A stretch of 64,000 nt of DNA. Source: Auanema rhodensis (lineage: Eukaryota > Nematoda > Chromadorea > Rhabditida > Rhabditidae). A program made the position numbers and the translations under genes. The stretch spans positions 1,364,001 to 1,428,000 of the forward strand of contig OZ059894.1 in NCBI GenBank assembly GCA_964057225.1. The letters run 5' to 3'. The notes beneath the pieces are model-generated. The model worked only from the letters and a program-made list of their open reading frames with translations. It was not told where the DNA came from and did not search any database. Shown piece by piece: positions 22,824 to 35,108 of this stretch. Every line of letters begins with the position of its first letter. Within the stretch, counting starts at the first letter, position 1.

Positions 22824-24929
22824 GGCAAAGACGATGGACAATGTTATTCAACGAAAAAATTAATTCTTCAGGGTGAAAATCGAGGATATAAGTGTGAACT
22901 TATATCAGTTGATATCTCGGTGCATTTTTAAGCTAGCGCAAATCTGATAACACAGATCGACGCAGCTTGAAAATCCGCATCGAATGCACTATACTACATT
23001 GAGGAACGCTTAATACAAAAATTAGTTATGATCGTTTGAAAAATGATGCATTAGTGTATGTTGAGTTTCCATGTACACTCCACATTGCTTCCAAAAACAT
23101 TTTGACAAAAATTTTTTCGAAAAATTTCAAAATAATTTAGCAGAAAGTAGATGTTTTTAGATTCCTTTTTTCAAGGCAAAGACGATGGACAATGTTATTC
23201 AACGAAAAAATTAATTCTTCAGGGAGAAAATCGAGGATATAAGTGTTAACTTATATCAGTTGATATCTCGGTGCATTTTTAAGCTAGCGCAAATCTGATA
23301 ACACAGATCGACGCAGCTTGAAAATCCGCATCGAATGCACTATACTACATTGAGGAACGCTTAATACAAAAATTAGTTATGATCGTTTGAAAAATGATGC
23401 ATTAGTGTATGTTGAGTTTCCATGTACACTCAACATTGCTTCCAAAAACATTTTGACAAAAATTTTTTCGAAAAATTTCAAAATATTTTAGCAAAAAGTA
23501 GATGTTTTTAGATTCCTTTTTTCAAGGCAAAGACGATGGACAATGTTATTCAACGAAAAAATTAATTCTTCAGGGTGAAAATCGAGGATATAAGTGTTAA
23601 CTTATATCAGTTGATATCTCGGTGCATTTTTAAGCTAGCGCAAATCTGATAACACAGATCGACGCAGCTTGAAAATCCGCATCGAATGCACTATACTACA
23701 TTGAGGAACGCTTAATACAAAAATTAGTTATGATCGTTTGAAAAATGATGCATTAGTGTATGTTGAGTTTCCATGTACACTCAACATTGCTTCCAAAAAC
23801 ATTTTGACAAAAATTTTTTCGAAAAATTTCAAAATATTTTAGCAAAAAGTAGATGTTTTTAGATTCCTTTTTTCAAGGCAAAGACGATGGACAATGTTAT
23901 TCAACGAAAAAATTAATTCTTCAGGGTGAAAATCGAGGATATAAGTGTGAACTTATATCAGTTGATATCTCGGTGCATTTTTAAGCTAGCGCAAATCTGA
24001 TAACACAGATCGACGCAGCTTGAAAATCCGCATCTAATGCACTATACTACTTTGAGAAACGCTTAATACAAAAATTAGTTATGATCGTTTGAAAAATGAT
24101 GCATTAGTGTATGTTGAGTTTCCATGTACACTCCACATTGCTTCCAAAAACATTTTGACAAAAATTTTTTCGAAAAATTTCAAAATAATTTAGCAGAAAG
24201 TAGATGTTTTTAGATTCCTTTTTTCAAGGCAAAGACGATGGACAATGTTATTCAACGAAAAAATTAATTCTTCAGGGAGAAAATCGAGGATATAAGTGTT
24301 AACTTATATCAGTTGATATCTCGGTGCATTTTTAAGCTAGCGCAAATCTGATAACACAGATCGACGCAGCTTGAAAATCCGCATCGAATGCACTATACTA
24401 CATTGAGGAACGCTTAATACAAAAATTAGTTATGATCGTTTGAAAAATGATGCATTAGTGTATGTTGAGTTTCCATGTACACTCAACATTGCTTCCAAAA
24501 ACATTTTGACAAAAATTTTTTCGAAAAATTTCAAAATATTTTAGCAAAAAGTAGATGTTTTTAGATTCCTTTTTTCAAGGCAAAGACGATGGACAATGTT
24601 ATTCAACGAAAAAATTAATTCTTCAGGGTGAAAATCGAGGATATAAGTGTTAACTTATATCAGTTGATATCTCGGTGCATTTTTAAGCTAGCGCAAATCT
24701 GATAACACAGATCGACGCAGCTTGAAAATCCGCATCGAATGCACTATACTACATTGAGGAACGCTTAATACAAAAATTAGTTATGATCGTTTGAAAAATG
24801 ATGCATTAGTGTATGTTGAGTTTCCATGTACACTCAACATTGCTTCCAAAAACATTTTGACAAAAATTTTTTCGAAAAATTTCAAAATATTTTAGCAAAA
24901 AGTAGATGTTTTTAGATTCCTTTTTTCAA
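22824..24929. repeat. three-monomer repeat (1053-bp offset)
   Basis: From about 23060 the order is ccacattgc with an aaaataatttagcag tail, then cagggag plus gtgttaac with an aaaatatt tail, then cagggtg plus gtgttaac with an aaaatatt tail. It is repeated 1053 bp later (23079 and 24132 mark the same site). The following catctaatgc monomer is also shared up to its aaaat(t/g)agtt site, so the repeated segment ends near 25130. Confidence 0.8.
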
Positions 24930-26684
24930 GGCAAAGACGATGGACAATGTTATTCAACGAAAAAATTAATTCTTCAGGGTGAAAATCGAGGATATAAGTG
25001 TGAACTTATATCAGTTGATATCTCGGTGCATTTTTAAGCTAGCGCAAATCTGATAACACAGATCGACGCAGCTTGAAAATCCGCATCTAATGCACTATAC
25101 TACTTTGAGAAACGCTTAATACAAAAATGAGTTATGATCGTTTGAAAAATGATGCATTAGTGTATGTTGAGTTTCCATGTACACTCAACATTGCTTCCAA
25201 AAACATTTTGACAAAAATTTTTTCGAAAAATTTCAAAATAATTTAGCAAAAAGTAGATGTTTTTAGATTCTTTTTTTCAAGGCGAAGACGATCGACAATG
25301 TTATTCAACGAAAAAATTAATTCTTCAGGGTGAAAATCGAGGATATAAGTGTGAACTTATATCAGTTGATATCTCGGTGCATTTTTAAGCTAGCGCAAAT
25401 CTGATAACACAGATCGACGCAGCTTAAAAATCCGCATCGAATGCACTATACTTCATTGAGGAACGCTTAATACAAAAATTAGTTATGATCGTTTGAAAAA
25501 TGATGCATTAGTGTATGTTGAGTTTCCATGTACACTCAACATAGCTTCCAAAAACATTTTGACAAAAATTTTTTCGAAAAATTTCAAAATAATTTAGCAA
25601 AAAGTAGATGTTTTTAGATTCCTTTTTTCAAGGCAAAGACGATGGACAATGTTATTCAACGAAAAAATTAATTCTTCAGGGTGAAAATCGAGGATATAAG
25701 TGTGAACTTATATCAGTTGATATCTCGGTGCATTTTTAAGCTAGCGCAAATCTGATAACACAGATCGACGCAGCTGGAAAATCCGCATCTAATGCACTAT
25801 ACTACTTTGAGAAACGCTTAATACAAAAATGAGTTATGATCGTTTGAAAAATGATGCATTAGTGTATGTTGAGTTTCCATGTACACTCAACATTGCTTCC
25901 AAAAACATTTTGACAAAAATTTTTTCGAAAAATTTCAAAATAATTTAGCAAAAAGTAGATGTTTTTAGATTCTTTTTTTCAAGGCAAAGACGATGGACAA
26001 TGTTATTCAACGAAAAAATTAATTCTTCAGGGAGAAAATCGAGGATATAAGTGTTAACTTATATCAGTTGATATCTCGGTGCATTTTTAAGCTAGCGCAA
26101 ATCTGATAACACAGATCGACGCAGCTTGAAAATCCGCATCGAATGCACTATACTACATTGAGGAACGCTTAATACAAAAATTAGTTATGATCGTTTGAAA
26201 AATGATGCATTAGTGTATGTTGAGTTTCCATGTACACTCAACATAGCTTCCAAAAACATTTTGACAAAAATTTTTTCGAAAAATTTCAGAATAATTTAGC
26301 AAAAAGTAGATGTTTTTAGATTCCTTTTTTCAAGGCAAAGACGATGGACAATGTTATTCAACGAAAAAATTAATTCTTCAGGGTGAAAATCGAGGATATA
26401 AGTGTGAACTTATATCAGTTGATATCTCGGTGCATTTTTAAGCTAGCGCAAATCTGATAACACAGATCGACGCAGCTTGAAATTCCGCATCGAATGCACT
26501 ATACTACTTTGAGAAACGCTTAATACAAAAATGAGTTATGATCGTTTGAAAAATGATGCATTAGTGTATGTTGAGTTTCCATGTACACTCAACATTGCTT
26601 CCAAAAACATTTTGACAAAAATTTTTTCGAAAAATTTCAAAATAATTTAGCAAAAAGTAGATGTTTTTAGATTCTTTTTTTCAA
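24930..26684. repeat. five-monomer block, first copy of a 3510-bp-spaced duplication
   Basis: Monomers k71-k75 are in order: catctaatgc/aaaatgagtt; ggcgaagacgatcgac/cttcattgagg; catctaatgc/aaaatgagtt; cagggag/gtgttaac; and gcttgaaatt/aaaatgagtt. The same order recurs at 28440-30194, 10 x 351 bp downstream. I saw one internal difference, cagctgg instead of cagcttg at 25776, plus a change in the final T-tract. Similarity extends upstream to about 24640, where cagggtg and cagggag differ. Confidence 0.85.
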
Positions 26685-27035
26685 GGCGAAGACGATCGAC
26701 AATGTTATTCAACGAAAAAATTAATTCTTCAGGGTGAAAATCGAGGATATAAGTGTGAACTTATATCAGTTGATATCTCGGTGCATTTTTAAGCTAGCGC
26801 AAATCTGATAACACAGATCGACGCAGCTTAAAAATCCGCATCGAATGCACTATACTTCATTGAGGAACGCTTAATACAAAAATTAGTTATGATCGTTTGA
26901 AAAATGATGCATTAGTGTATGTTGAGTTTCCATGTACACTCAACATAGCTTCCAAAAACATTTTGACAAAAATTTTTTCGAAAAATTTCAAAATAATTTA
27001 GCAAAAAGTAGATGTTTTTAGATTCCTTTTTTCAA

Positions 27036-28439
27036 GGCAAAGACGATGGACAATGTTATTCAACGAAAAAATTAATTCTTCAGGGTGAAAATCGAGGATA
27101 TAAGTGTGAACTTATATCAGTTGATATCTCGGTGCATTTTTAAGCTAGCGCAAATCTGATAACACAGATCGACGCAGCTTGAAAATCCGCATCGAATGCA
27201 CTATACTACATTGAGGAACGCTTAATACAAAAATTAGTTATGATCGTTTGAAAAATGATGCATTAGTGTATGTTGAGTTTCCATGTACACTCCACATTGC
27301 TTCCAAAAACATTTTGACAAAAATTTTTTCGAAAAATTTCAAAATAATTTAGCAGAAAGTAGATGTTTTTAGATTCCTTTTTTCAAGGCAAAGACGATGG
27401 ACAATGTTATTCAACGAAAAAATTAATTCTTCAGGGAGAAAATCGAGGATATAAGTGTTAACTTATATCAGTTGATATCTCGGTGCATTTTTAAGCTAGC
27501 GCAAATCTGATAACACAGATCGACGCAGCTTGAAAATCCGCATCGAATGCACTATACTACATTGAGGAACGCTTAATACAAAAATTAGTTATGATCGTTT
27601 GAAAAATGATGCATTAGTGTATGTTGAGTTTCCATGTACACTCAACATTGCTTCCAAAAACATTTTGACAAAAATTTTTTCGAAAAATTTCAAAATATTT
27701 TAGCAAAAAGTAGATGTTTTTAGATTCCTTTTTTCAAGGCAAAGACGATGGACAATGTTATTCAACGAAAAAATTAATTCTTCAGGGTGAAAATCGAGGA
27801 TATAAGTGTGAACTTATATCAGTTGATATCTCGGTGCATTTTTAAGCTAGCGCAAATCTGATAACACAGATCGACGCAGCTTGAAAATCCGCATCGAATG
27901 CACTATACTACATTGAGGAACGCTTAATACAAAAATTAGTTATGATCGTTTGAAAAATGATGCATTAGTGTATGTTGAGTTTCCATGTACACTCCACATT
28001 GCTTCCAAAAACATTTTGACAAAAATTTTTTCGAAAAATTTCAAAATAATTTAGCAGAAAGTAGATGTTTTTAGATTCCTTTTTTCAAGGCAAAGACGAT
28101 GGACAATGTTATTCAACGAAAAAATTAATTCTTCAGGGAGAAAATCGAGGATATAAGTGTTAACTTATATCAGTTGATATCTCGGTGCATTTTTAAGCTA
28201 GCGCAAATCTGATAACACAGATCGACGCAGCTTGAAAATCCGCATCGAATGCACTATACTACATTGAGGAACGCTTAATACAAAAATTAGTTATGATCGT
28301 TTGAAAAATGATGCATTAGTGTATGTTGAGTTTCCATGTACACTCAACATTGCTTCCAAAAACATTTTGACAAAAATTTTTTCGAAAAATTTCAAAATAT
28401 TTTAGCAAAAAGTAGATGTTTTTAGATTCCTTTTTTCAA
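27036..28439. repeat. 702-bp dimer, two copies
   Basis: The pair ccacattgc with an aaaataatttagcag tail, followed by cagggag plus gtgttaac with an aaaatatt tail, occurs twice in succession (27036-27737 and 27738-28439). I saw no difference between the two. The same pair is part of the trimer at 23-25 kb. Confidence 0.85.
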
Positions 28440-30194
28440 GGCAAAGACGATGGACAATGTTATTCAACGAAAAAATTAATTCTTCAGGGTGAAAATCGAG
28501 GATATAAGTGTGAACTTATATCAGTTGATATCTCGGTGCATTTTTAAGCTAGCGCAAATCTGATAACACAGATCGACGCAGCTTGAAAATCCGCATCTAA
28601 TGCACTATACTACTTTGAGAAACGCTTAATACAAAAATGAGTTATGATCGTTTGAAAAATGATGCATTAGTGTATGTTGAGTTTCCATGTACACTCAACA
28701 TTGCTTCCAAAAACATTTTGACAAAAATTTTTTCGAAAAATTTCAAAATAATTTAGCAAAAAGTAGATGTTTTTAGATTCTTTTTTTCAAGGCGAAGACG
28801 ATCGACAATGTTATTCAACGAAAAAATTAATTCTTCAGGGTGAAAATCGAGGATATAAGTGTGAACTTATATCAGTTGATATCTCGGTGCATTTTTAAGC
28901 TAGCGCAAATCTGATAACACAGATCGACGCAGCTTAAAAATCCGCATCGAATGCACTATACTTCATTGAGGAACGCTTAATACAAAAATTAGTTATGATC
29001 GTTTGAAAAATGATGCATTAGTGTATGTTGAGTTTCCATGTACACTCAACATAGCTTCCAAAAACATTTTGACAAAAATTTTTTCGAAAAATTTCAAAAT
29101 AATTTAGCAAAAAGTAGATGTTTTTAGATTCCTTTTTTCAAGGCAAAGACGATGGACAATGTTATTCAACGAAAAAATTAATTCTTCAGGGTGAAAATCG
29201 AGGATATAAGTGTGAACTTATATCAGTTGATATCTCGGTGCATTTTTAAGCTAGCGCAAATCTGATAACACAGATCGACGCAGCTTGAAAATCCGCATCT
29301 AATGCACTATACTACTTTGAGAAACGCTTAATACAAAAATGAGTTATGATCGTTTGAAAAATGATGCATTAGTGTATGTTGAGTTTCCATGTACACTCAA
29401 CATTGCTTCCAAAAACATTTTGACAAAAATTTTTTCGAAAAATTTCAAAATAATTTAGCAAAAAGTAGATGTTTTTAGATTCTTTTTTTCAAGGCAAAGA
29501 CGATGGACAATGTTATTCAACGAAAAAATTAATTCTTCAGGGAGAAAATCGAGGATATAAGTGTTAACTTATATCAGTTGATATCTCGGTGCATTTTTAA
29601 GCTAGCGCAAATCTGATAACACAGATCGACGCAGCTTGAAAATCCGCATCGAATGCACTATACTACATTGAGGAACGCTTAATACAAAAATTAGTTATGA
29701 TCGTTTGAAAAATGATGCATTAGTGTATGTTGAGTTTCCATGTACACTCAACATAGCTTCCAAAAACATTTTGACAAAAATTTTTTCGAAAAATTTCAGA
29801 ATAATTTAGCAAAAAGTAGATGTTTTTAGATTCCTTTTTTCAAGGCAAAGACGATGGACAATGTTATTCAACGAAAAAATTAATTCTTCAGGGTGAAAAT
29901 CGAGGATATAAGTGTGAACTTATATCAGTTGATATCTCGGTGCATTTTTAAGCTAGCGCAAATCTGATAACACAGATCGACGCAGCTTGAAATTCCGCAT
30001 CGAATGCACTATACTACTTTGAGAAACGCTTAATACAAAAATGAGTTATGATCGTTTGAAAAATGATGCATTAGTGTATGTTGAGTTTCCATGTACACTC
30101 AACATTGCTTCCAAAAACATTTTGACAAAAATTTTTTCGAAAAATTTCAAAATAATTTAGCAAAAAGTAGATGTTTTTAGATTCCTTTTTTCAA
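28440..30194. repeat. five-monomer block, second copy of the 3510-bp-spaced duplication
   Basis: Monomers k81-k85 match k71-k75 as described for 24930-26684. Here the dyad keeps cagcttg, so the G at 25776 is probably a later mutation in the first copy. The block ends in ttccttttttcaa, unlike the first copy's ttctttttttcaa. The right breakpoint therefore lies in the tail of the fifth monomer. Confidence 0.85.
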
Positions 30195-32300
30195 GGCAAA
30201 GACGATGGACAATGTTATTCAACGAAAAAATTAATTCTTCAGGGTGAAAATCGAGGATATAAGTGTGAACTTATATCAATTGATATCTCGGTGCATTTTT
30301 AAGCTAGCGCAAATCTGATAACACAGATCGACGCAGCTTGAAAATCCGCATCGAATGCACTATACTACTTTGAGAAACGCTTAATACAAAAATTAGTTAT
30401 GATCGTTTGAAAAATGATGCATTAGTGTATGTTGAGTTTCCATGTACACTCAACATAGCTTCCAAAAACATTTTGACAAAAATTTTTTCGAAAAATTTCA
30501 AAATAGTTTAGCAAAAAGTAGATGTTTTTAGATTCCTTTTTTCAAGGCAAAGACGATGGACAATGTTATTCAACGAAAAAATTAATTCTTCAGGGTGAAA
30601 ATCGAGGATATAAGTGTGAACTTATATCAGTTGATATCTCGGTGCATTTTTAAGCTAGCGCAAATCTGATAACACAGATCGACGCAGCTTAAAAATCCTC
30701 ATCGAATGCACTATACTACATTGAGGAACGCTTAATACAAAAATTAGTTATGATCGTTTGAAAAATGATGCATTAGTGTATGTTGAGTTTCCATGTACAC
30801 TCAACATTGCTTCCAAAAACATTTTGACAAAAATTTTTTCGAAAAATTTCAAAATAATTTAGCAGAAAGTAGATGTTTTTAGATTCCTTTTTTCAAGGCA
30901 AAGACGATGGACAATGTTATTCAACGAAAAAATTAATTCTTCAGGGTGAAAATCGAGGATATAAGTGTTAACTTATACCAGTTGATATCTCGGTGCATTT
31001 TTAAGCTAGCGCAAATCTGATAACACAGATCGACGCAGCTTGAAAATCCGCATCGAATGCACTATACTACATTGAGGAACGCTTAATACAAAAATTAGTT
31101 ATGATCGTTTGAAAAATGATGCATTAGTGTATGTTGAGTTTCCATGTACACTCAACATAGCTTCCAAAAACATTTTGACAAAAATTTTTTCGAAAAATTT
31201 CAGAATAATTTAGCAAAAAGTAGATGTTTTTAGATTCCTTTTTTCAAGGCAAAGACGATGGACAATGTTATTCAACGAAAAAATTAATTCTTCAGGGTGA
31301 AAATCGAGGATATAAGTGTGAACTTATATCAATTGATATCTCGGTGCATTTTTAAGCTAGCGCAAATCTGATAACACAGATCGACGCAGCTTGAAAATCC
31401 GCATCGAATGCACTATACTACTTTGAGAAACGCTTAATACAAAAATTAGTTATGATCGTTTGAAAAATGATGCATTAGTGTATGTTGAGTTTCCATGTAC
31501 ACTCAACATAGCTTCCAAAAACATTTTGACAAAAATTTTTTCGAAAAATTTCAAAATAGTTTAGCAAAAAGTAGATGTTTTTAGATTCCTTTTTTCAAGG
31601 CAAAGACGATGGACAATGTTATTCAACGAAAAAATTAATTCTTCAGGGTGAAAATCGAGGATATAAGTGTGAACTTATATCAGTTGATATCTCGGTGCAT
31701 TTTTAAGCTAGCGCAAATCTGATAACACAGATCGACGCAGCTTAAAAATCCTCATCGAATGCACTATACTACATTGAGGAACGCTTAATACAAAAATTAG
31801 TTATGATCGTTTGAAAAATGATGCATTAGTGTATGTTGAGTTTCCATGTACACTCAACATTGCTTCCAAAAACATTTTGACAAAAATTTTTTCGAAAAAT
31901 TTCAAAATAATTTAGCAGAAAGTAGATGTTTTTAGATTCCTTTTTTCAAGGCAAAGACGATGGACAATGTTATTCAACGAAAAAATTAATTCTTCAGGGT
32001 GAAAATCGAGGATATAAGTGTTAACTTATACCAGTTGATATCTCGGTGCATTTTTAAGCTAGCGCAAATCTGATAACACAGATCGACGCAGCTTGAAAAT
32101 CCGCATCGAATGCACTATACTACATTGAGGAACGCTTAATACAAAAATTAGTTATGATCGTTTGAAAAATGATGCATTAGTGTATGTTGAGTTTCCATGT
32201 ACACTCAACATAGCTTCCAAAAACATTTTGACAAAAATTTTTTCGAAAAATTTCAGAATAATTTAGCAAAAAGTAGATGTTTTTAGATTCCTTTTTTCAA
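30195..32300. repeat. 1053-bp trimer duplicated in tandem with no difference seen
   Basis: Monomers k86-k88 (30195-31247) and k89-k91 (31248-32300) share several private markers. These are tcaattgat (about 30279 and 31332), the aaaatagttt tail (about 30502 and 31555), ccctcatc-type loss of a CpG as cctcatcg (about 30698 and 31751), and ttataccag (about 30976 and 32029). Reading both copies, I found no mismatch in 1053 bp, so this is among the youngest tandem duplications here. A related but diverged trio occurs at 35460-36512, with the aaaatagttt tail but without tcaattgat and cctcatcg. Confidence 0.9.
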
Positions 32301-32651
32301 GGCAAAGACGATGGACAATGTTATTCAACGAAAAAATTAATTCTTCAGGGTGAAAATCGAGGATATAAGTGTGAACTTATATCAGTTGATATCTCGGTGC
32401 ATTTTTAAGCTAGCGCAAATCTGATAACACAGATCGACGTAGCTTGAAAATCCGCATCTAATGCACTATACTACTTTGAGAAACGCTTAATACAAAAATT
32501 AGTTATGATCGTTTGAAAAATGATGCATTAGTGTATGTTGAGTTTCCATGTACACTCAACATAGCTTCCAAAAACATTTTGACAAAAATTTTTTCGAAAA
32601 ATTTCAGAATAATTTAGCAAAAAGTAGATGTTTTTAGATTCCTTTTTTCAA

Positions 32652-35108
32652 GGCAAAGACGATGGACAATGTTATTCAACGAAAAAATTAATTCTTCAGG
32701 GTGAAAATCGAGGATATAAGTGTTAACTTATATCAGTTGATATCTCGGTGCATTTTTAAGCTAGCGCAAATCTGATAACACAGATCGACGCAGCTTAAAA
32801 ATCCGCATCGAATGCACTATACTTCATTGAGGAACGCTTAATACAAAAATTAGTTATGATCGTTTGAAAAATGATGCATTAGTGTATGTTGAGTTTCCAT
32901 GTACACTCAACATAGCTTCCAAAAACATTTTGACAAAAATTTTTTCGAAAAATTTCAAAATAATTTAGCAAAAAGTAGATGTTTTTAGATTCCTTTTTTC
33001 AAGGCAAAGACGATGGACAATGTTATTCAACGAAAAAATTAATTCTTCAGGGTGAAAATCGAGGATATAAGTGTGAACTTATATCAGTTGATATCTCGGT
33101 GCATTTTTAAGCTAGCGCAAATCTGATAACACAGATCGACGCAGCTTAAAAATCCGCATCGAATGCACTATACTACATTGAGGAACGCTTAATACAAAAA
33201 TTAGTTATGATCGTTTGAAAAATGATGCATTAGTGTATGTTGAGTTTCCATGTACACTCAACATTGCTTCCAAAAACATTTTGACAAAAATTTTTTCGAA
33301 AAATTTCAAAATAATTTAGCAGAAAGTAGATGTTTTTAGATTCCTTTTTTCAAGGCAAAGACGATGGACAATGTTATTCAACGAAAAAATTAATTCTTCA
33401 GGGAGAAAATCGAGGATATAAGTGTTAACTTATATCAGTTGATATCTCGGTGCATTTTTAAGCTAGCGCAAATCTGATAACACAGATCGACGCAGCTTGA
33501 AAATCCGCATCGAATGCACTATACTACATTGAGGAACGCTTAATACAAAAATTAGTTATGATCGTTTGAAAAATGATGCATTAGTGTATGTTGAGTTTCC
33601 ATGTACACTCAACATAGCTTCCAAAAACATTTTGACAAAAATTTTTTCGAAAAATTTCAGAATAATTTAGCAAAAAGTAGATGTTTTTAGATTCCTTTTT
33701 TCAAGGCAAAGACGATGGACAATGTTATTCAACGAAAAAATTAATTCTTCAGGGTGAAAATCGAGGATATAAGTGTGAACTTATATCAGTTGATATCTCG
33801 GTGCATTTTTAAGCTAGCGCAAATCTGATAACACAGATCGACGCAGCTTGAAAATCCGCATCTAATGCACTATACTACTTTGAGAAACGCTTAATACAAA
33901 AATTAGTTATGATCGTTTGAAAAATGATGCATTAGTGTATGTTGAGTTTCCATGTACACTCAACATTGCTTCCAAAAACATTTTGACAAAAATTTTTTCG
34001 AAAAATTTCAAAATAATTTAGCAAAAAGTAGATGTTTTTAGATTCCTTTTTTCAAGGCAAAGACGATGGACAATGTTATTCAACGAAAAAATTAATTCTT
34101 CAGGGTGAAAATCGAGGATATAAGTGTGAACTTATATCAGTTGATATCTCGGTGCATTTTTAAGCTAGCGCAAATCTGATAACACAGATCGACGCAGCTT
34201 AAAAATCCGCATCGAATGCACTATACTTCATTGAGGAACGCTTAATACAAAAATTAGTTATGATCGTTTGAAAAATGATGCATTAGTGTATGTTGAGTTT
34301 CCATGTACACTCAACATAGCTTCCAAAAACATTTTGACAAAAATTTTTTCGAAAAATTTCAAAATAATTTAGCAAAAAGTAGATGTTTTTAGATTCCTTT
34401 TTTCAAGGCAAAGACGATGGACAATGTTATTCAACGAAAAAATTAATTCTTCAGGGTGAAAATCGAGGATATAAGTGTGAACTTATATCAGTTGATATCT
34501 CGGTGCATTTTTAAGCTAGCGCAAATCTGATAACACAGATCGACGCAGCTTAAAAATCCGCATCGAATGCACTATACTACATTGAGGAACGCTTAATACA
34601 AAAATTAGTTATGATCGTTTGAAAAATGATGCATTAGTGTATGTTGAGTTTCCATGTACACTCAACATTGCTTCCAAAAACATTTTGACAAAAATTTTTT
34701 CGAAAAATTTCAAAATAATTTAGCAGAAAGTAGATGTTTTTAGATTCCTTTTTTCAAGGCAAAGACGATGGACAATGTTATTCAACGAAAAAATTAATTC
34801 TTCAGGGAGAAAATCGAGGATATAAGTGTTAACTTATATCAGTTGATATCTCGGTGCATTTTTAAGCTAGCGCAAATCTGATAACACAGATCGACGCAGC
34901 TTGAAAATCCGCATCGAATGCACTATACTACATTGAGGAACGCTTAATACAAAAATTAGTTATGATCGTTTGAAAAATGATGCATTAGTGTATGTTGAGT
35001 TTCCATGTACACTCAACATAGCTTCCAAAAACATTTTGACAAAAATTTTTTCGAAAAATTTCAGAATAATTTAGCAAAAAGTAGATGTTTTTAGATTCCT
35101 TTTTTCAA
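32652..35108. repeat. four-monomer repeat (1404-bp offset)
   Basis: The order is cttcattgagg; cagcttaaaaat with an aaaataatttagcag tail; cagggag plus gtgttaac with an agaataa tail; and catctaatgc. It begins at 32652 and again at 34056. The cttcattgagg sites at 32821 and 34225 are 1404 apart. The same four-step order is also present at 20016-21419, where cttcattgagg recurs 1404 bp later (20185 and 21589). This tetramer is thus the most recurrent ordering in domain C. Confidence 0.75.
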
